In this document: in pieces, positions 49,715 through 56,842 of the stretch | How positions within the stretch are numbered: position 1 is the stretch's first letter | How the letters are laid out: each line of letters opens with the position of its first letter | Assembly (NCBI GenBank): GCA_937989875.1 | Contig: CALKBO010000060.1 | Coordinates: forward strand, 16,423 to 80,422 | DNA length: 64,000 nucleotides | Direction: 5' to 3' | Origin: an uncultured Collinsella sp. | GTDB taxonomy: Bacteria; Actinomycetota; Coriobacteriia; Coriobacteriales; Coriobacteriaceae | Translations under genes and position numbers: made by a program | Notes under the pieces: model-generated | Told to the model about the DNA's origin: nothing | Database searches by the model: none | Seen by the model: the letters and a program-made list of their open reading frames with translations, nothing else

Positions 49715-51154
49715 ATGTCTGATAATTGTACGGTCGCGCCCGCCAATGGGCGCATTACCGGTACCCAGATCCGCATCGTCGCGGTCGTCGTCCTGGGTGC
49801 CTTCTTGGCGCTACTGAACCAAACGGTGATGTCGCCTGCGCTGCCGGTCATCATGTCCGATTTCGCCATCGATGCCTCGACTGCCCAGTGGATCATGTCC
49901 ATATACCCGCTGGTGAGCGGCATCATGGTCCCCGTTTCGGCGTTCCTTATCGACAAGTTCAGCACCCGCGCGCTATTCTTCGGGGCGACGCTGGTGTTCG
50001 CGCTGGGCACGCTGCTGTGCGCCGCAGCCCCTGATTTCCTGTTCCTCATCATCGGTCGCGTGTTGCAAGCGGCGGGCTCAGGCGTGCTCATGCCGCTTGT
50101 CTCGGTGGTTCCCATGCTGGTGTTCCCCGTCGAGAAACGAGGAACGGCTATGGGCATGGCGGGCATCGTCATGTCGGCTGGTCCCGCGGTCGGCCCCGTC
50201 GTAGGCGGCGCGGTGATCGACACGTACGGCTGGCGCACCATGATCGGCGCCATCGTCCCCCTCGCAATTCTCGTGCTGGTGCTGGGCGTGTTCATGCTGA
50301 AAAACGTGGGCGAGCTGAAGAACCCCAAGCTCGACCTGCCCTCGGTCGTCCTCTCCACCATCGCCTTCGGCGGACTTCTCTACGGGTTCTCGAGCGCCTC
50401 GTCGATGGGTTGGGGCAACCCCGTGGTGCTCGGCTCGATCGTCGCGGGTGTCGTGTGCTTGGTGCTGTTCGTCGTACGCCAGGGCAAAATCGAGGACCCG
50501 CTGCTTCAACTGGGCACGCTCAAGACGCGCGAGTTCCGCGTGGCCGCCATCATCGTCACGCTCATCAACGCCGCATGCCTGGTCACCAACACGCTGTTGC
50601 CGTTGCTGCTGCAAACCTCGCTTGGCGCTTCGGCCTTCGAAACCGGCATGGCCATGCTTCCCGCCGCGGCGGTGGGCATCATCATCAGCCCTATCTCCGG
50701 CGTGGTGTTCGACAAGTTCGGTCCGCGTGCCATCTCGATCGTCGGCCTGGCCCTCATGACCGGCGCCCTGTTCCTGCTCTCGCTTTCGACGGTAAACACG
50801 CCCATCTTGGTGGTTGCGCTGTTCTGCATGCTGCAGTCCGCCGGCCAGTCGCTCGCGAACATGCCGGTAAACACATGGGGTGTCAATGCCTTGAAAAATG
50901 ACATGATCGCCCACGGCAACGCCATCGCGAACACCGGCCGCCAGGTCGCCGGCGGTTTGTGCACGGCGCTCATCATCACGGTCATGACAAGCGTCACCGC
51001 GTCGGCCGGCGTCGATGCGAGCACCCAAGTAGCCACCGCCGTGGGCGCGGGCGTCGCTTACAAGGTGTGCGCGGCAATCGGCCTCGTTTCCCTTATCTGC
51101 GCCATATTCAGCGTGCGCACCAAGAAAACCGCACCGAAAACGAAGGAGGCATAA
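49715..51154 (+). CDS. MFS drug-efflux type transporter (DHA2/EmrB-QacA)
   Basis: 479 residues with about fourteen predicted helices. The N-terminal block LALLNQTVMSPALPVIMSDF matches motif D1 of the DHA2 drug:H+ antiporters (L-D-x-T-V-N-x-A-L-P), with Asn in place of the usual Asp. After helix 5 the motif AGPAVGPVVGGAVIDTYGWR is antiporter motif C. It probably exports drugs, bile salts or organic anions; specificity is unknown. GAAGGA precedes ATG 49715. The CBS protein follows three bases later. Base and codon use differ from neighbours outside 49.2-54.1 kb, supporting acquisition by transfer. Confidence 0.88.
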   Translation: MSDNCTVAPANGRITGTQIRIVAVVVLGAFLALLNQTVMSPALPVIMSDFAIDASTAQWIMSIYPLVSGIMVPVSAFLIDKFSTRALFFGATLVFALGTLLCAAAPDFLFLIIGRVLQAAGSGVLMPLVSVVPMLVFPVEKRGTAMGMAGIVMSAGPAVGPVVGGAVIDTYGWRTMIGAIVPLAILVLVLGVFMLKNVGELKNPKLDLPSVVLSTIAFGGLLYGFSSASSMGWGNPVVLGSIVAGVVCLVLFVVRQGKIEDPLLQLGTLKTREFRVAAIIVTLINAACLVTNTLLPLLLQTSLGASAFETGMAMLPAAAVGIIISPISGVVFDKFGPRAISIVGLALMTGALFLLSLSTVNTPILVVALFCMLQSAGQSLANMPVNTWGVNALKNDMIAHGNAIANTGRQVAGGLCTALIITVMTSVTASAGVDASTQVATAVGAGVAYKVCAAIGLVSLICAIFSVRTKKTAPKTKEA

Positions 51155-51157
51155 GCG

Positions 51158-51664
51158 ATGTCCGAGATTCTGTCCGAGCGCATCCCGCTCGAGCTCGAGG
51201 GGACGCCCGTTTCGAGCATCATGATTGAAGAGCCGTTCACCTGCACGCAGGATTGCACGATTTCCGACGTGGTGCGCATGCTCGCCGAAAACGAGGTGAG
51301 CAGCATGCCCGTAATCGATGAGCGCAACCAGGTGGTCGGGTTCATCTCCGACGGCGATGTCATGGGAGCCATCGCGCAGCATCGCGCTCACACCATCTTC
51401 ACGGGCGGCGACGCGTCCATGCTGTACTTCGACGATCAGAGCCTTGAGCAGCGCATCGAAGACCTGAAGGATCGCTGCGTCATGGATTTCGCGACGCGGC
51501 AGGTAGTGTGTGCCCGTCCCGAGCAGAGCATCGCCCGCGTCGCCGCGCTGCTGGCGAAGAAGAAGTTCAAGAAGCTTCCTGTGGTTGATGACGAGGGCAA
51601 ACTCGTGGGGGTCATCCGCCGCTCCGCCATCACCAAATACATCTTCGGCATCCTTTTCCAATAG
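51158..51664 (+). CDS. Two-CBS-domain protein
   Basis: 168 residues made of a CBS pair: first repeat about 18-75 (VSSIMIEEPFTCTQDCTISDVVRML ending SMPVIDERNQVVGFISDGD, split by position), second about 105-165 (ARPEQSIARVAALL, KLPVVDDEGKLVGVIRRSA). Such proteins sense adenosine nucleotides or similar ligands. It begins three bases after the transporter stop, so it is translationally linked to the efflux gene and could modulate it; this pairing is inference. It has no other domain and no signal peptide. Confidence 0.82.
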   Translation: MSEILSERIPLELEGTPVSSIMIEEPFTCTQDCTISDVVRMLAENEVSSMPVIDERNQVVGFISDGDVMGAIAQHRAHTIFTGGDASMLYFDDQSLEQRIEDLKDRCVMDFATRQVVCARPEQSIARVAALLAKKKFKKLPVVDDEGKLVGVIRRSAITKYIFGILFQ

Positions 51665-51838
51665 GGGCAGGTCGCACTTGAGGCGAACATCTCGAGGCAT
51701 CGAGCCAGCAACTGGACCAGACAACCTTGACACGCACGCGCTTTCCCTCGATGCTTCGGTAAGAGGAGCTGCGAAAATCGCAGCACGGGTGATCGGCGCC
51801 GCGCCCCCGAAGGCAAAAGCGAACACGGGAGCGATACG

Positions 51839-52147
51839 ATGGGAAAAGTCCTGGACGAAGATTTGGTTTATGAGATTCTCTCCGTCGTGGCAGAGATTCC
51901 GGCGGGATGCGTCGCCTCGTACGGTCAGATAGCGCGCCTCATCGGCAGGGAGAAAAACTCTCGCCTGGTCGGAGCGGTGCTGAGCGAGGCGGATCGCTAC
52001 GGCGATTATCCCTGCCACCGCGTCGTCAACCACGCGGGACGCCTCGCGCCAAACTTCCCCGACCAGCGAGCACTACTGACGGAGGAAGGAGTCGCCTTCC
52101 GAGACAACGGCTGCGTCGACATGAAAAAGCACCAGTGGAACGAGTAG
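51839..52147 (+). CDS. MGMT-family (alkyltransferase-like) protein
   Basis: 102 residues, only the DNA-binding/active-site domain of O6-alkylguanine DNA alkyltransferases. It has the helix-turn-helix GCVASYGQIARLIG and the active-site motif YPCHRVV with the catalytic Cys retained. True alkyltransferase-like proteins often lack this Cys, so a minimal active repair enzyme is possible. The C-terminus LLTEEGVAFRDNGCVDMKKHQW matches short stand-alone MGMT-domain proteins. It lies 174 bp after the CBS gene in the foreign segment. Confidence 0.82.
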   Translation: MGKVLDEDLVYEILSVVAEIPAGCVASYGQIARLIGREKNSRLVGAVLSEADRYGDYPCHRVVNHAGRLAPNFPDQRALLTEEGVAFRDNGCVDMKKHQWNE

Positions 52148-52406
52148 CCAGGCAGCGTAGCGTCGAAAGGAGCGACGCCACGGGGAACGACCTGCGCCCC
52201 GCCGCCGGACAACCTATGGCAAAGTGACACGTCCCACAAAGAGCGGCGCACCAGTACGAGACACGACCGCGACGTAAAAAGACCCTATGATACTCGTAAG
52301 CATCTATCTGATTGCCCGCCTCGAGGTACCCAAAGAACGAGAGATGCCGAAACCCCTAGACAAAGAAAAAGGTCGGGAGCTTTTATGCTTCCGACCTGAA
52401 GTTTCA
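52148..52406. other. Intergenic stretch before the tRNA relic
   Basis: 259 bp with no supported gene. A terminator-like hairpin, AGGTCGGGAGC pairing with GCTTCCGACCT (about 52370-52397), lies just before the tRNA fragment. Confidence 0.45.
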
Positions 52407-52451
52407 TGGTCGCGGGGGGCGGATTTGAACCACCGACCTTCGGGTTATGAG
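52407..52451 (-). other. 3' half of an initiator tRNA (fMet): attachment-site relic
   Basis: Read on the minus strand, 45 nt run from the anticodon loop (CTCATAACCCGA) through GGTGGTTCAAATCC of the T arm to acceptor CCCCGCG-A-CCA. Acceptor 3' CCCCGCG and the CCCG anticodon-stem strand are those of tRNA-fMet. The sequence stops being tRNA right at the 5' side of the anticodon loop, so no complete gene is present. This is what remains at one end after a tyrosine integrase inserts an element into a tRNA gene. Confidence 0.8.
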
Positions 52452-52480
52452 GTCGCTACGACGTTGTTTCATTCAGACAT

Positions 52481-52573
52481 TTCGACCCAAATTGAAGTCA
52501 ATATAACTCCAGGTCATTTGATGTTTTCATAGATTTACGAAAGAAAAGTACGCGGAATTATTCGACCCAAATT
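52481..52573. repeat. Direct repeats next to the att relic, probable integrase arm sites
   Basis: TTCGACCCAAATT occurs at 52481-52493 and again at 52561-52573, exactly 80 bp apart, with similar flanks (G/C-AxTC after it). Position between the tRNA relic and the integrase gene fits arm-type binding sites of an attL/attR end. Confidence 0.6.
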
Positions 52574-52608
52574 CGACTCACAACGAGCTTGAAAGCGGTC
52601 AGGCGGAG

Positions 52609-52660
52609 CATTACCCTTGGGGTGTGACCCCACGCAGGGCCCTCCACCAAGGGTAATGCC
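52609..52660. other. Hairpin upstream of the integrase remnant
   Basis: GCATTACCCTTGG (52609-52621) pairs perfectly with CCAAGGGTAATGC (52648-52660) around a 26-nt loop. Confidence 0.5.
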
Positions 52661-52732
52661 CACCCGCCCCAGCCCTTTGCGCCATTCCGCGCAACCGAGC
52701 GCGATTCTCAGGCACTTCAGGCAAGGAACACG

Positions 52733-53600
52733 ATGAACGACCGACCTCTCGTCATAGGCAAAGGAACGAAGCAACGCCGCGACAAATACACGTGGCGCTA
52801 CCGTCACAGCCTCGGCAAGGATCCGGTCACGGGCAAATATCGCTATTCGCCGTGGCAGACCATACATACCACCAAAAGCCGAGAGGTCGACGCCGCACTC
52901 GAAGCCTACAAGGCAGAACTCAACAGCGGCACCTACGTCCAAAAATCGAGGGACACCGTCGGCTCGTACGCAAAAAAGTTCCACGACAACCGCGAAGGAA
53001 CCATCACGCCGCTCGCCTACTCGACATCCTACTCAATCGAGAACCGGACGCGCACATCACATGCGTGATGCTCATGCTCGACACCGACATGAGAAGGGCA
53101 GAAGCCCTCGGGATGACGTGGTCCGATGTCTCCGTCGAGAACAGAAGCATCCTCATTGAGCAGCAGTTCGCGGCCGATCGAAGCGTTCGCTCGCCCAAAA
53201 GCAAGAAAAGCGTGCGGAGGATCTCGATAAGCGAGACGCTGACGTCGTATCTCGAATTCTGGAAAAAGGAGCAGGCCCGCGAAATGGAAGCCTTCGGCCT
53301 GGAACAAGTCAAAGGCACTCCGCTCGTCCACTCATTCGAACGAACGAAAGACAGGCATCCCCAAGTCAACTTCATGGACCTGAATGGGTTTTCGCGCTGG
53401 TTCAGAAACTTCAGCGTCGAGAACGGGTTCGGCAAGTTCGAAGGCGTTCGAACATACCATTATGTGAAGGAAACTGTCGACGGGGAAACGATTTCGAAGC
53501 GTTATGAGCATAAAGAGTGGCTCGAATTGAGGGATTACCTCAGGAAGCATCCCAAGGTTCGCGAGGCGAGGCATATCAGCACATATGAGAGCGAGCACCT
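52733..53600 (+). pseudogene. Tyrosine-recombinase integrase, frameshifted and internally deleted
   Basis: The first frame (52733-53068) gives an Arm-DNA-binding-like N-terminus (KYTWRYRHSLGKDPVTGKYR, SYAKKFHDNREGTITPLAY). From about 53005 the other frame encodes the catalytic domain: EPDAHITCVMLMLDTDMRRAEALGM, split here as EPDAHITCVML and MLDTDMRRAEALGM, with the box I arginine, then KSVRRISISETL. About 130 residues of core-binding domain are missing between them. The HxLRH...Y boxes that should follow VENGFGKFEGV are absent; the downstream coding is unrecognized. The integrase is therefore dead. It sits beside the tRNA-fMet relic and arm-type repeats. Confidence 0.78.
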
Positions 53601-53606
53601 TCCTTA

Positions 53607-54077
53607 CGGATATTCGGGCCTATCGAGCCACACCGCTACTGCCGCTACTGCCCGCCAGCTTCCGAACCAGCGGGCGGTAGCAGCACCCCGAATATCTCGC
53701 CGACAGCGCAGAGAGTCGTCGACCTGGCGGCCAAGGCCGACATCGAGGACGTGATGCTGTGCGACCTGCCCGGCGTCCTGTCCTTCCTAGGGCTGCCACC
53801 TGAGACGGAGATGCCGCCGGGCAACAAGGGGAAGACGAAGCTCAAGAAGCTCTACAGGAAGGTGGCGCCGAACAAGGCATACCACTCCGGCGAGCGCGCC
53901 AAGGATTTGATCTCGCACCTCGACATGGCAGAGATCAGGGCATCGGCGCCCGTCCAAGAATTGGGATGCAGTTCAATACGAGCTCGGGGCTCTTTTCGTC
54001 TAGATTGGGGACGCATGGCCGGACGAAAACAATTTGCGTCTGGTAATAAGCGTACGAAAGCGCAATTTACGTCTTAA
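53607..54077 (+). pseudogene. Unrecognised coding fragment after the integrase
   Basis: One frame is open from about 53607 through 54077. It contains HRYCRYCPP (possible CxxC), then ISPTAQRVVDLAAKADIEDV, DLPGVLSFLGLPPETE and a Lys-rich KKLYRKVAPNKAYHSGERAKDL. I do not recognise the family. It has no convincing ribosome site, and only short internal ATGs (53751) are available. Coding character fades after about 53975, where the palindrome array starts. Probably a leftover of the mobile element. Confidence 0.4.
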
Positions 54078-54144
54078 TTCCGTACGCAAATCAAGACGAA
54101 AATCGTTTACGTCTGCTTTAATCCGCACGAAAACGGTTTTCGTC
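54022..54144. repeat. Array of four ACGAAAA...TTTxCGT palindromes
   Basis: Imperfect palindromes at 54022-54040, 54053-54074, 54095-54113 and 54126-54144, each of the form ACGAAA-n3to8-TTT(A/G/T)CGT, usually followed by CT. The last (CACGAAAACGGTTTTCGTC) is nearly perfect. AT-rich spacers with TAAT separate them. The array ends 21 bp beyond the stop of the leftward AAA ATPase gene, so it is transcribed as its 3' region unless termination occurs earlier. It may be a hairpin string, an operator cluster or a mobile-element end. Confidence 0.6.
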
Positions 54145-54164
54145 TTGCAGGGCAGTTGCCGTTT

Positions 54165-55256
54165 CTACAGTTCAACTTCCAGTTCGGCTTTGTGCTCGTA
54201 GAGGTAGTCGCGCATGTAGGGGATGGCAAATGAGACCTTGCCGTACGAGGGAGCCTCGATAATCGATTCTCTTAACAGGCGGCTGCGGACGGAACTCACC
54301 TGTTGAGGCGTTTTGTTTAGGGCATCGGCAACCATGCTGGTCGAGCTCGTCTGCCCCAAAGATGCCATGCTCAGCAGATAAGCGATGCACGTGGGCGGAA
54401 TGCGCTGTAGCGCGGGCTCAATCACCATGGCACAGAAGCGTTCGCGTGCCGTTGCAATGCCGCGCTCGGCTTCTTCTTCTCCAATAATCGGTGTATGTGC
54501 GCGTCTTGCCAACTGCCATGCGTAGTATCCAACGAGTTGGATCATGAAAGGATAACCTTGCGTTGCCTCGGCAAGTTGGCCGGCAATACCTGGCTGCAAC
54601 TCCATGCCAGACGCTTCAATGGTTTCCTCGAGGGAGTACGACACTTCGGTTACTGCCACAGCCTTCAGGTCAAAGGGGAGGGCACGGCGCAAAAACGTAA
54701 GTGTCTTTCCGTTGATGATGCTTTCAATCATCGAAGGCAGCCCCGCAAAAACAAAGGCGATATCAAGGTCTTCGCCGATAACCTGCTGAATCGCAATGGA
54801 GAGCGTTCGGACCTCATCGAGCTCTGCGTCTTGAACCTCGTCGAGAGTGATGAGCAGGCCATTTTCATTCTTGGATATTGTCTGTCTCATGGCGTCGCGT
54901 AGCGATGGACCGATTCGCTCAATGTCTATGCTGCCGATGGATATGCCAGCTACGGTGGACTCAAATCTGGCGTGTTTGGCCTGGAATTTGGGCTGCAGCT
55001 GTTCGAGAATGCGTTGGCAAAGTCCCTCGGTTGCGACCTCTTTTATGACCGTCCAGCCACGGCTTTGCGCCAAACGTGAGCACTCGTCAAGGAGGACCGT
55101 CTTGCCCGTTCCACGGACGCCGGCTATGCGCATTAGGCGCCCCGGGGCACCAGGCCCGTTGATGAGGCCTTCATTGAATTCTTCGAGTACATCTTCGCGG
55201 CCGATAATCGTGGGGGGTGTTTTACCTGCTGTGGGCTTAAAAGGGTTTGTTTGCAT
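54165..55256 (-). CDS. AAA/STAND-like ATP-binding protein with C-terminal winged helix
   Basis: 363 residues. The N-terminus TNPFKPTAGKTPPTIIGRED leads into Walker A GVRGTGKTVLL (about residue 50) and Walker B LLITLDEVQD (about 135). The C-terminal part (about 285-363; SMVADALNKTPQQVSSVRSRL) looks like a winged helix. Similar single-gene ATPases are widespread in actinobacteria and gut bacteria; the function is unknown, and an Orc1/Cdc6-like or regulatory AAA role is only a structural analogy. ATG 55256 has AAAGGTGG five bases upstream. Seven 10-bp repeats lie just upstream and a palindrome array just downstream. No partner gene is adjacent. Confidence 0.8.
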   Translation of the reverse strand: MQTNPFKPTAGKTPPTIIGREDVLEEFNEGLINGPGAPGRLMRIAGVRGTGKTVLLDECSRLAQSRGWTVIKEVATEGLCQRILEQLQPKFQAKHARFESTVAGISIGSIDIERIGPSLRDAMRQTISKNENGLLITLDEVQDAELDEVRTLSIAIQQVIGEDLDIAFVFAGLPSMIESIINGKTLTFLRRALPFDLKAVAVTEVSYSLEETIEASGMELQPGIAGQLAEATQGYPFMIQLVGYYAWQLARRAHTPIIGEEEAERGIATARERFCAMVIEPALQRIPPTCIAYLLSMASLGQTSSTSMVADALNKTPQQVSSVRSRLLRESIIEAPSYGKVSFAIPYMRDYLYEHKAELEVEL

Positions 55257-55270
55257 GTGAGCCACCTTTG

Positions 55271-55340
55271 CTCAAGATATAGCAAGATATAGCAAAGTAT
55301 AGCAAGATATAGCAAAGTATAGTGAGATATAGCAACGTAT
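55271..55340. repeat. Seven 10-bp direct repeats upstream of the AAA ATPase gene
   Basis: Consecutive units on the plus strand: CTCAAGATAT, AGCAAGATAT, AGCAAAGTAT, AGCAAGATAT, AGCAAAGTAT, AGTGAGATAT, AGCAACGTAT. The period is exactly 10 bp with no slippage. On the gene strand each unit shows a TATA-like core (for example GCTATACTTT, GCTATATCTT), so each resembles a -10 hexamer in helical phase. The array ends 15 bp before the ATG, leaving room only for the ribosome site. Confidence 0.85.
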
Positions 55341-55467
55341 AGCGCTGTTCGCGGGTTCTTACGGTGGTGCTATTTTCCGAATGCCGCGCGGATAAAGCGC
55401 TGGGCGAACAGCTTGTTGGCAACTCACGAGGGCTCGGGGTGCCAATTTGGGGTGCAGTAGTGCTGCG

Positions 55468-55625
55468 CCACGAAAAGGGCCTATCTACTACGTTTAAGCC
55501 GCAGGGGTCAACCATAGTCGGCTTTTTCGAAAATCGACAAGCTGTCTACCTGCGGTTTTGTTTTCACGGTTTTCGGTATGGCCGAGGCTATCCGTGTTAA
55601 CGTAGTAGATGGGCCACTTTTGTGG
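55468..55625. repeat. 158-bp palindromic element between the ATPase and FadR-type genes
   Basis: Ends 55468-55499 and 55596-55625 are inverted repeats (CCACGAAAAGGGCC...CTACTACG on the left; right-arm complement CCACAAAAGTGGCCC...CTACTACG) with two small indels. Inside, AAGCCGCAGG (55496-55505) pairs with CCTGCGGTTT (55551-55560). No open frame of interest. It looks like another MITE-like or cruciform repeat, unrelated in sequence to the one at 30.9 kb. Confidence 0.6.
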
Positions 55626-55757
55626 CAAGGGGCCGACCTGCGGCTCAGGGTAGCCAAAAAGCCCCGTCCCAAAAAGACTGATTGGGAGCTGGGGCGTGTC
55701 GATGCGATAGTATTGCATGGTGGTATTCGACTAACCGAGGACTTATCCGAGGGCTTT

Positions 55758-56450
55758 ATGGAACAACACCAGCATTATCAGAGCCTGCAAGATCAGGCAT
55801 ACAACGCATTGCGCTCCAAGATCATCTATGCCGAGCTCAAGCCCGGCACGCGCCTTTCGGCGATTGGTCTGGAAAAGGAGACGGGAATCGGGCGCACGCC
55901 CATTCGCGAGTCCTTTGTACGCCTGCGTGAGCAGGAGCTGGTGGAAACGCGCCCCAAAAGCGGCACCTACGTCTCTAAGATCAGCATGGAACACGCCGAA
56001 AACGCCTGCTTCTTGCGTGAGAAGCTCGAGAGAAGCGTGCTTATTAAATGCTGTTCGGCCGCCACGCCCGAGCAAAAGCATCGGCTCGAGCAGATTCTTG
56101 CCGAGTCCGAGTCGCTCGACCATAGCGAAACGCGTCGCTTTTTCGATCTGGACAACCTGTTCCATGAGACGTGTTTTGAGATTGCCGGCCGCCACATGTT
56201 GTGGGATTGGATGAAGAGCGTCAATACGCATTTTGAGCGATACAACTGGTTGCGTATGGTCTCTCAGGATCTGGATTGGGAGCCGATTCGTCGGCAGCAT
56301 CGCCGAATTCTCGAGGCCATTAAAAAGGGCGATACCGACACGGCGAGCTATCTGGCAGAGACGCACCTGCACCTGATGCCCGAGGAGCAGGGCCCGGTTA
56401 TCGCCTTACATCCTGACTATTTTGAGCTGTCCAAAGACTCGGCCATCTAA
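55758..56450 (+). CDS. GntR-family regulator, FadR subfamily (UxuR-like)
   Basis: 230 residues from ATG 55758. The N-terminal winged helix is SLQDQAYNALRSKIIYAELKPG followed by IGRTPIRESFVRLREQELVETRPKSGTYV. The FCD domain carries metal-ligand-type motifs DLDNLFHETCFEIAG and RRQHRRILEAIKKGDTDTA with a late HLH. FadR-type regulators often control sugar-acid genes; eda and kdgK follow convergently, so a role in KDG use is possible. The long open frame upstream of 55758 overlaps the palindromic element and is not homologous. A terminator-like stem follows. Confidence 0.85.
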   Translation: MEQHQHYQSLQDQAYNALRSKIIYAELKPGTRLSAIGLEKETGIGRTPIRESFVRLREQELVETRPKSGTYVSKISMEHAENACFLREKLERSVLIKCCSAATPEQKHRLEQILAESESLDHSETRRFFDLDNLFHETCFEIAGRHMLWDWMKSVNTHFERYNWLRMVSQDLDWEPIRRQHRRILEAIKKGDTDTASYLAETHLHLMPEEQGPVIALHPDYFELSKDSAI

Positions 56451-56464
56451 CTCGTTCTCTTCAT

Positions 56465-56530
56465 TAGTTGCGGTGAAATAGGGATTGTTTTGCGGCTCTG
56501 ATGGTGTAAGCAGTCCGTATTCCACCGCAA
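56465..56530. repeat. Dispersed inverted repeat, copy 2
   Basis: Arms AGTTGCGGTGAAATAGGGA (56465-56483) and TCCGTATTCCACCGCAA (56514-56530), with loop TTGTTTTGCGGCT. Nearly the same arms and loop start as copy 1 at 44127-44193. Confidence 0.7.
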
Positions 56531-56558
56531 GTGCCGGGGCACATCGGGGCACGAAAAC

Positions 56559-56630
56559 GCTGCGGCGCCGCTTGGAGGAAAAGACCGGAAGCAAGGGTCC
56601 ATTCCTCCAGACGGTGCCGCAGCTGTTTTG
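56559..56630. terminator. Terminator after the FadR-type regulator
   Basis: Arms GCTGCGGCGCCGCTTGGAGGA (56559-56579; shown split as GCTGCGGCGCC and GCTTGGAGGA) and the complementary 56603-56623, with two mismatches, followed by TGTTTTG; AAAAC before the left arm would serve the other direction. Confidence 0.65.
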
Positions 56631-56686
56631 ATGGTTCGGCTTTTGTCGAAGTGTCTTAGTTGAGTGCGACTGCCAGCCGAGTAGGC

Positions 56687-56830
56687 AAAGCGGCTCGGGG
56701 GCGTGTCGCTTCCGTCACGTTCTATCAGCATACAAGACGGTTTTGGTTCTTGCTCGTGACGGAAACGGCGCGCTTCCGAGCCGTTTTAAAAGAAAGGGGG
56801 CGAGGTCTAGGGCACGCCCCCTTTCACGAT
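56687..56830 (-). terminator. Hairpins downstream of eda
   Basis: A large imperfect inverted repeat (about 56687-56719 with 56757-56789; arms begin AAAGCGGCTCGG and end CCGAGCCGTTTT) is followed by a compact stem AAAGGGGGCG...CGCCCCCTTT (about 56797-56826) that fits the eda terminator on the minus strand. Confidence 0.6.
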
Positions 56831-56842
56831 AGAGAGCTAAAC

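Noticed and set aside
51690..51800. Riboswitch-like stems before the MGMT-domain gene (CGAGGCATCGAG...CTCGATGCTTCG)
   Set aside because: A stem can be drawn, but the conserved cores of SAM, cobalamin or other known classes were not recognised.
52407..52451. Functional tRNA gene
   Set aside because: Only the 3' half from the anticodon loop is present; the D arm and 5' acceptor strand are missing.
54022..55340. CRISPR array
   Set aside because: The 10-bp repeats are contiguous without spacers, and the palindromes vary in sequence and have short AT-rich gaps; no cas genes are near.
55578..55757. 60-residue N-terminal extension of the FadR-type regulator
   Set aside because: It overlaps an inverted-repeat element and has no homology; the helix-turn-helix begins normally from ATG 55758.
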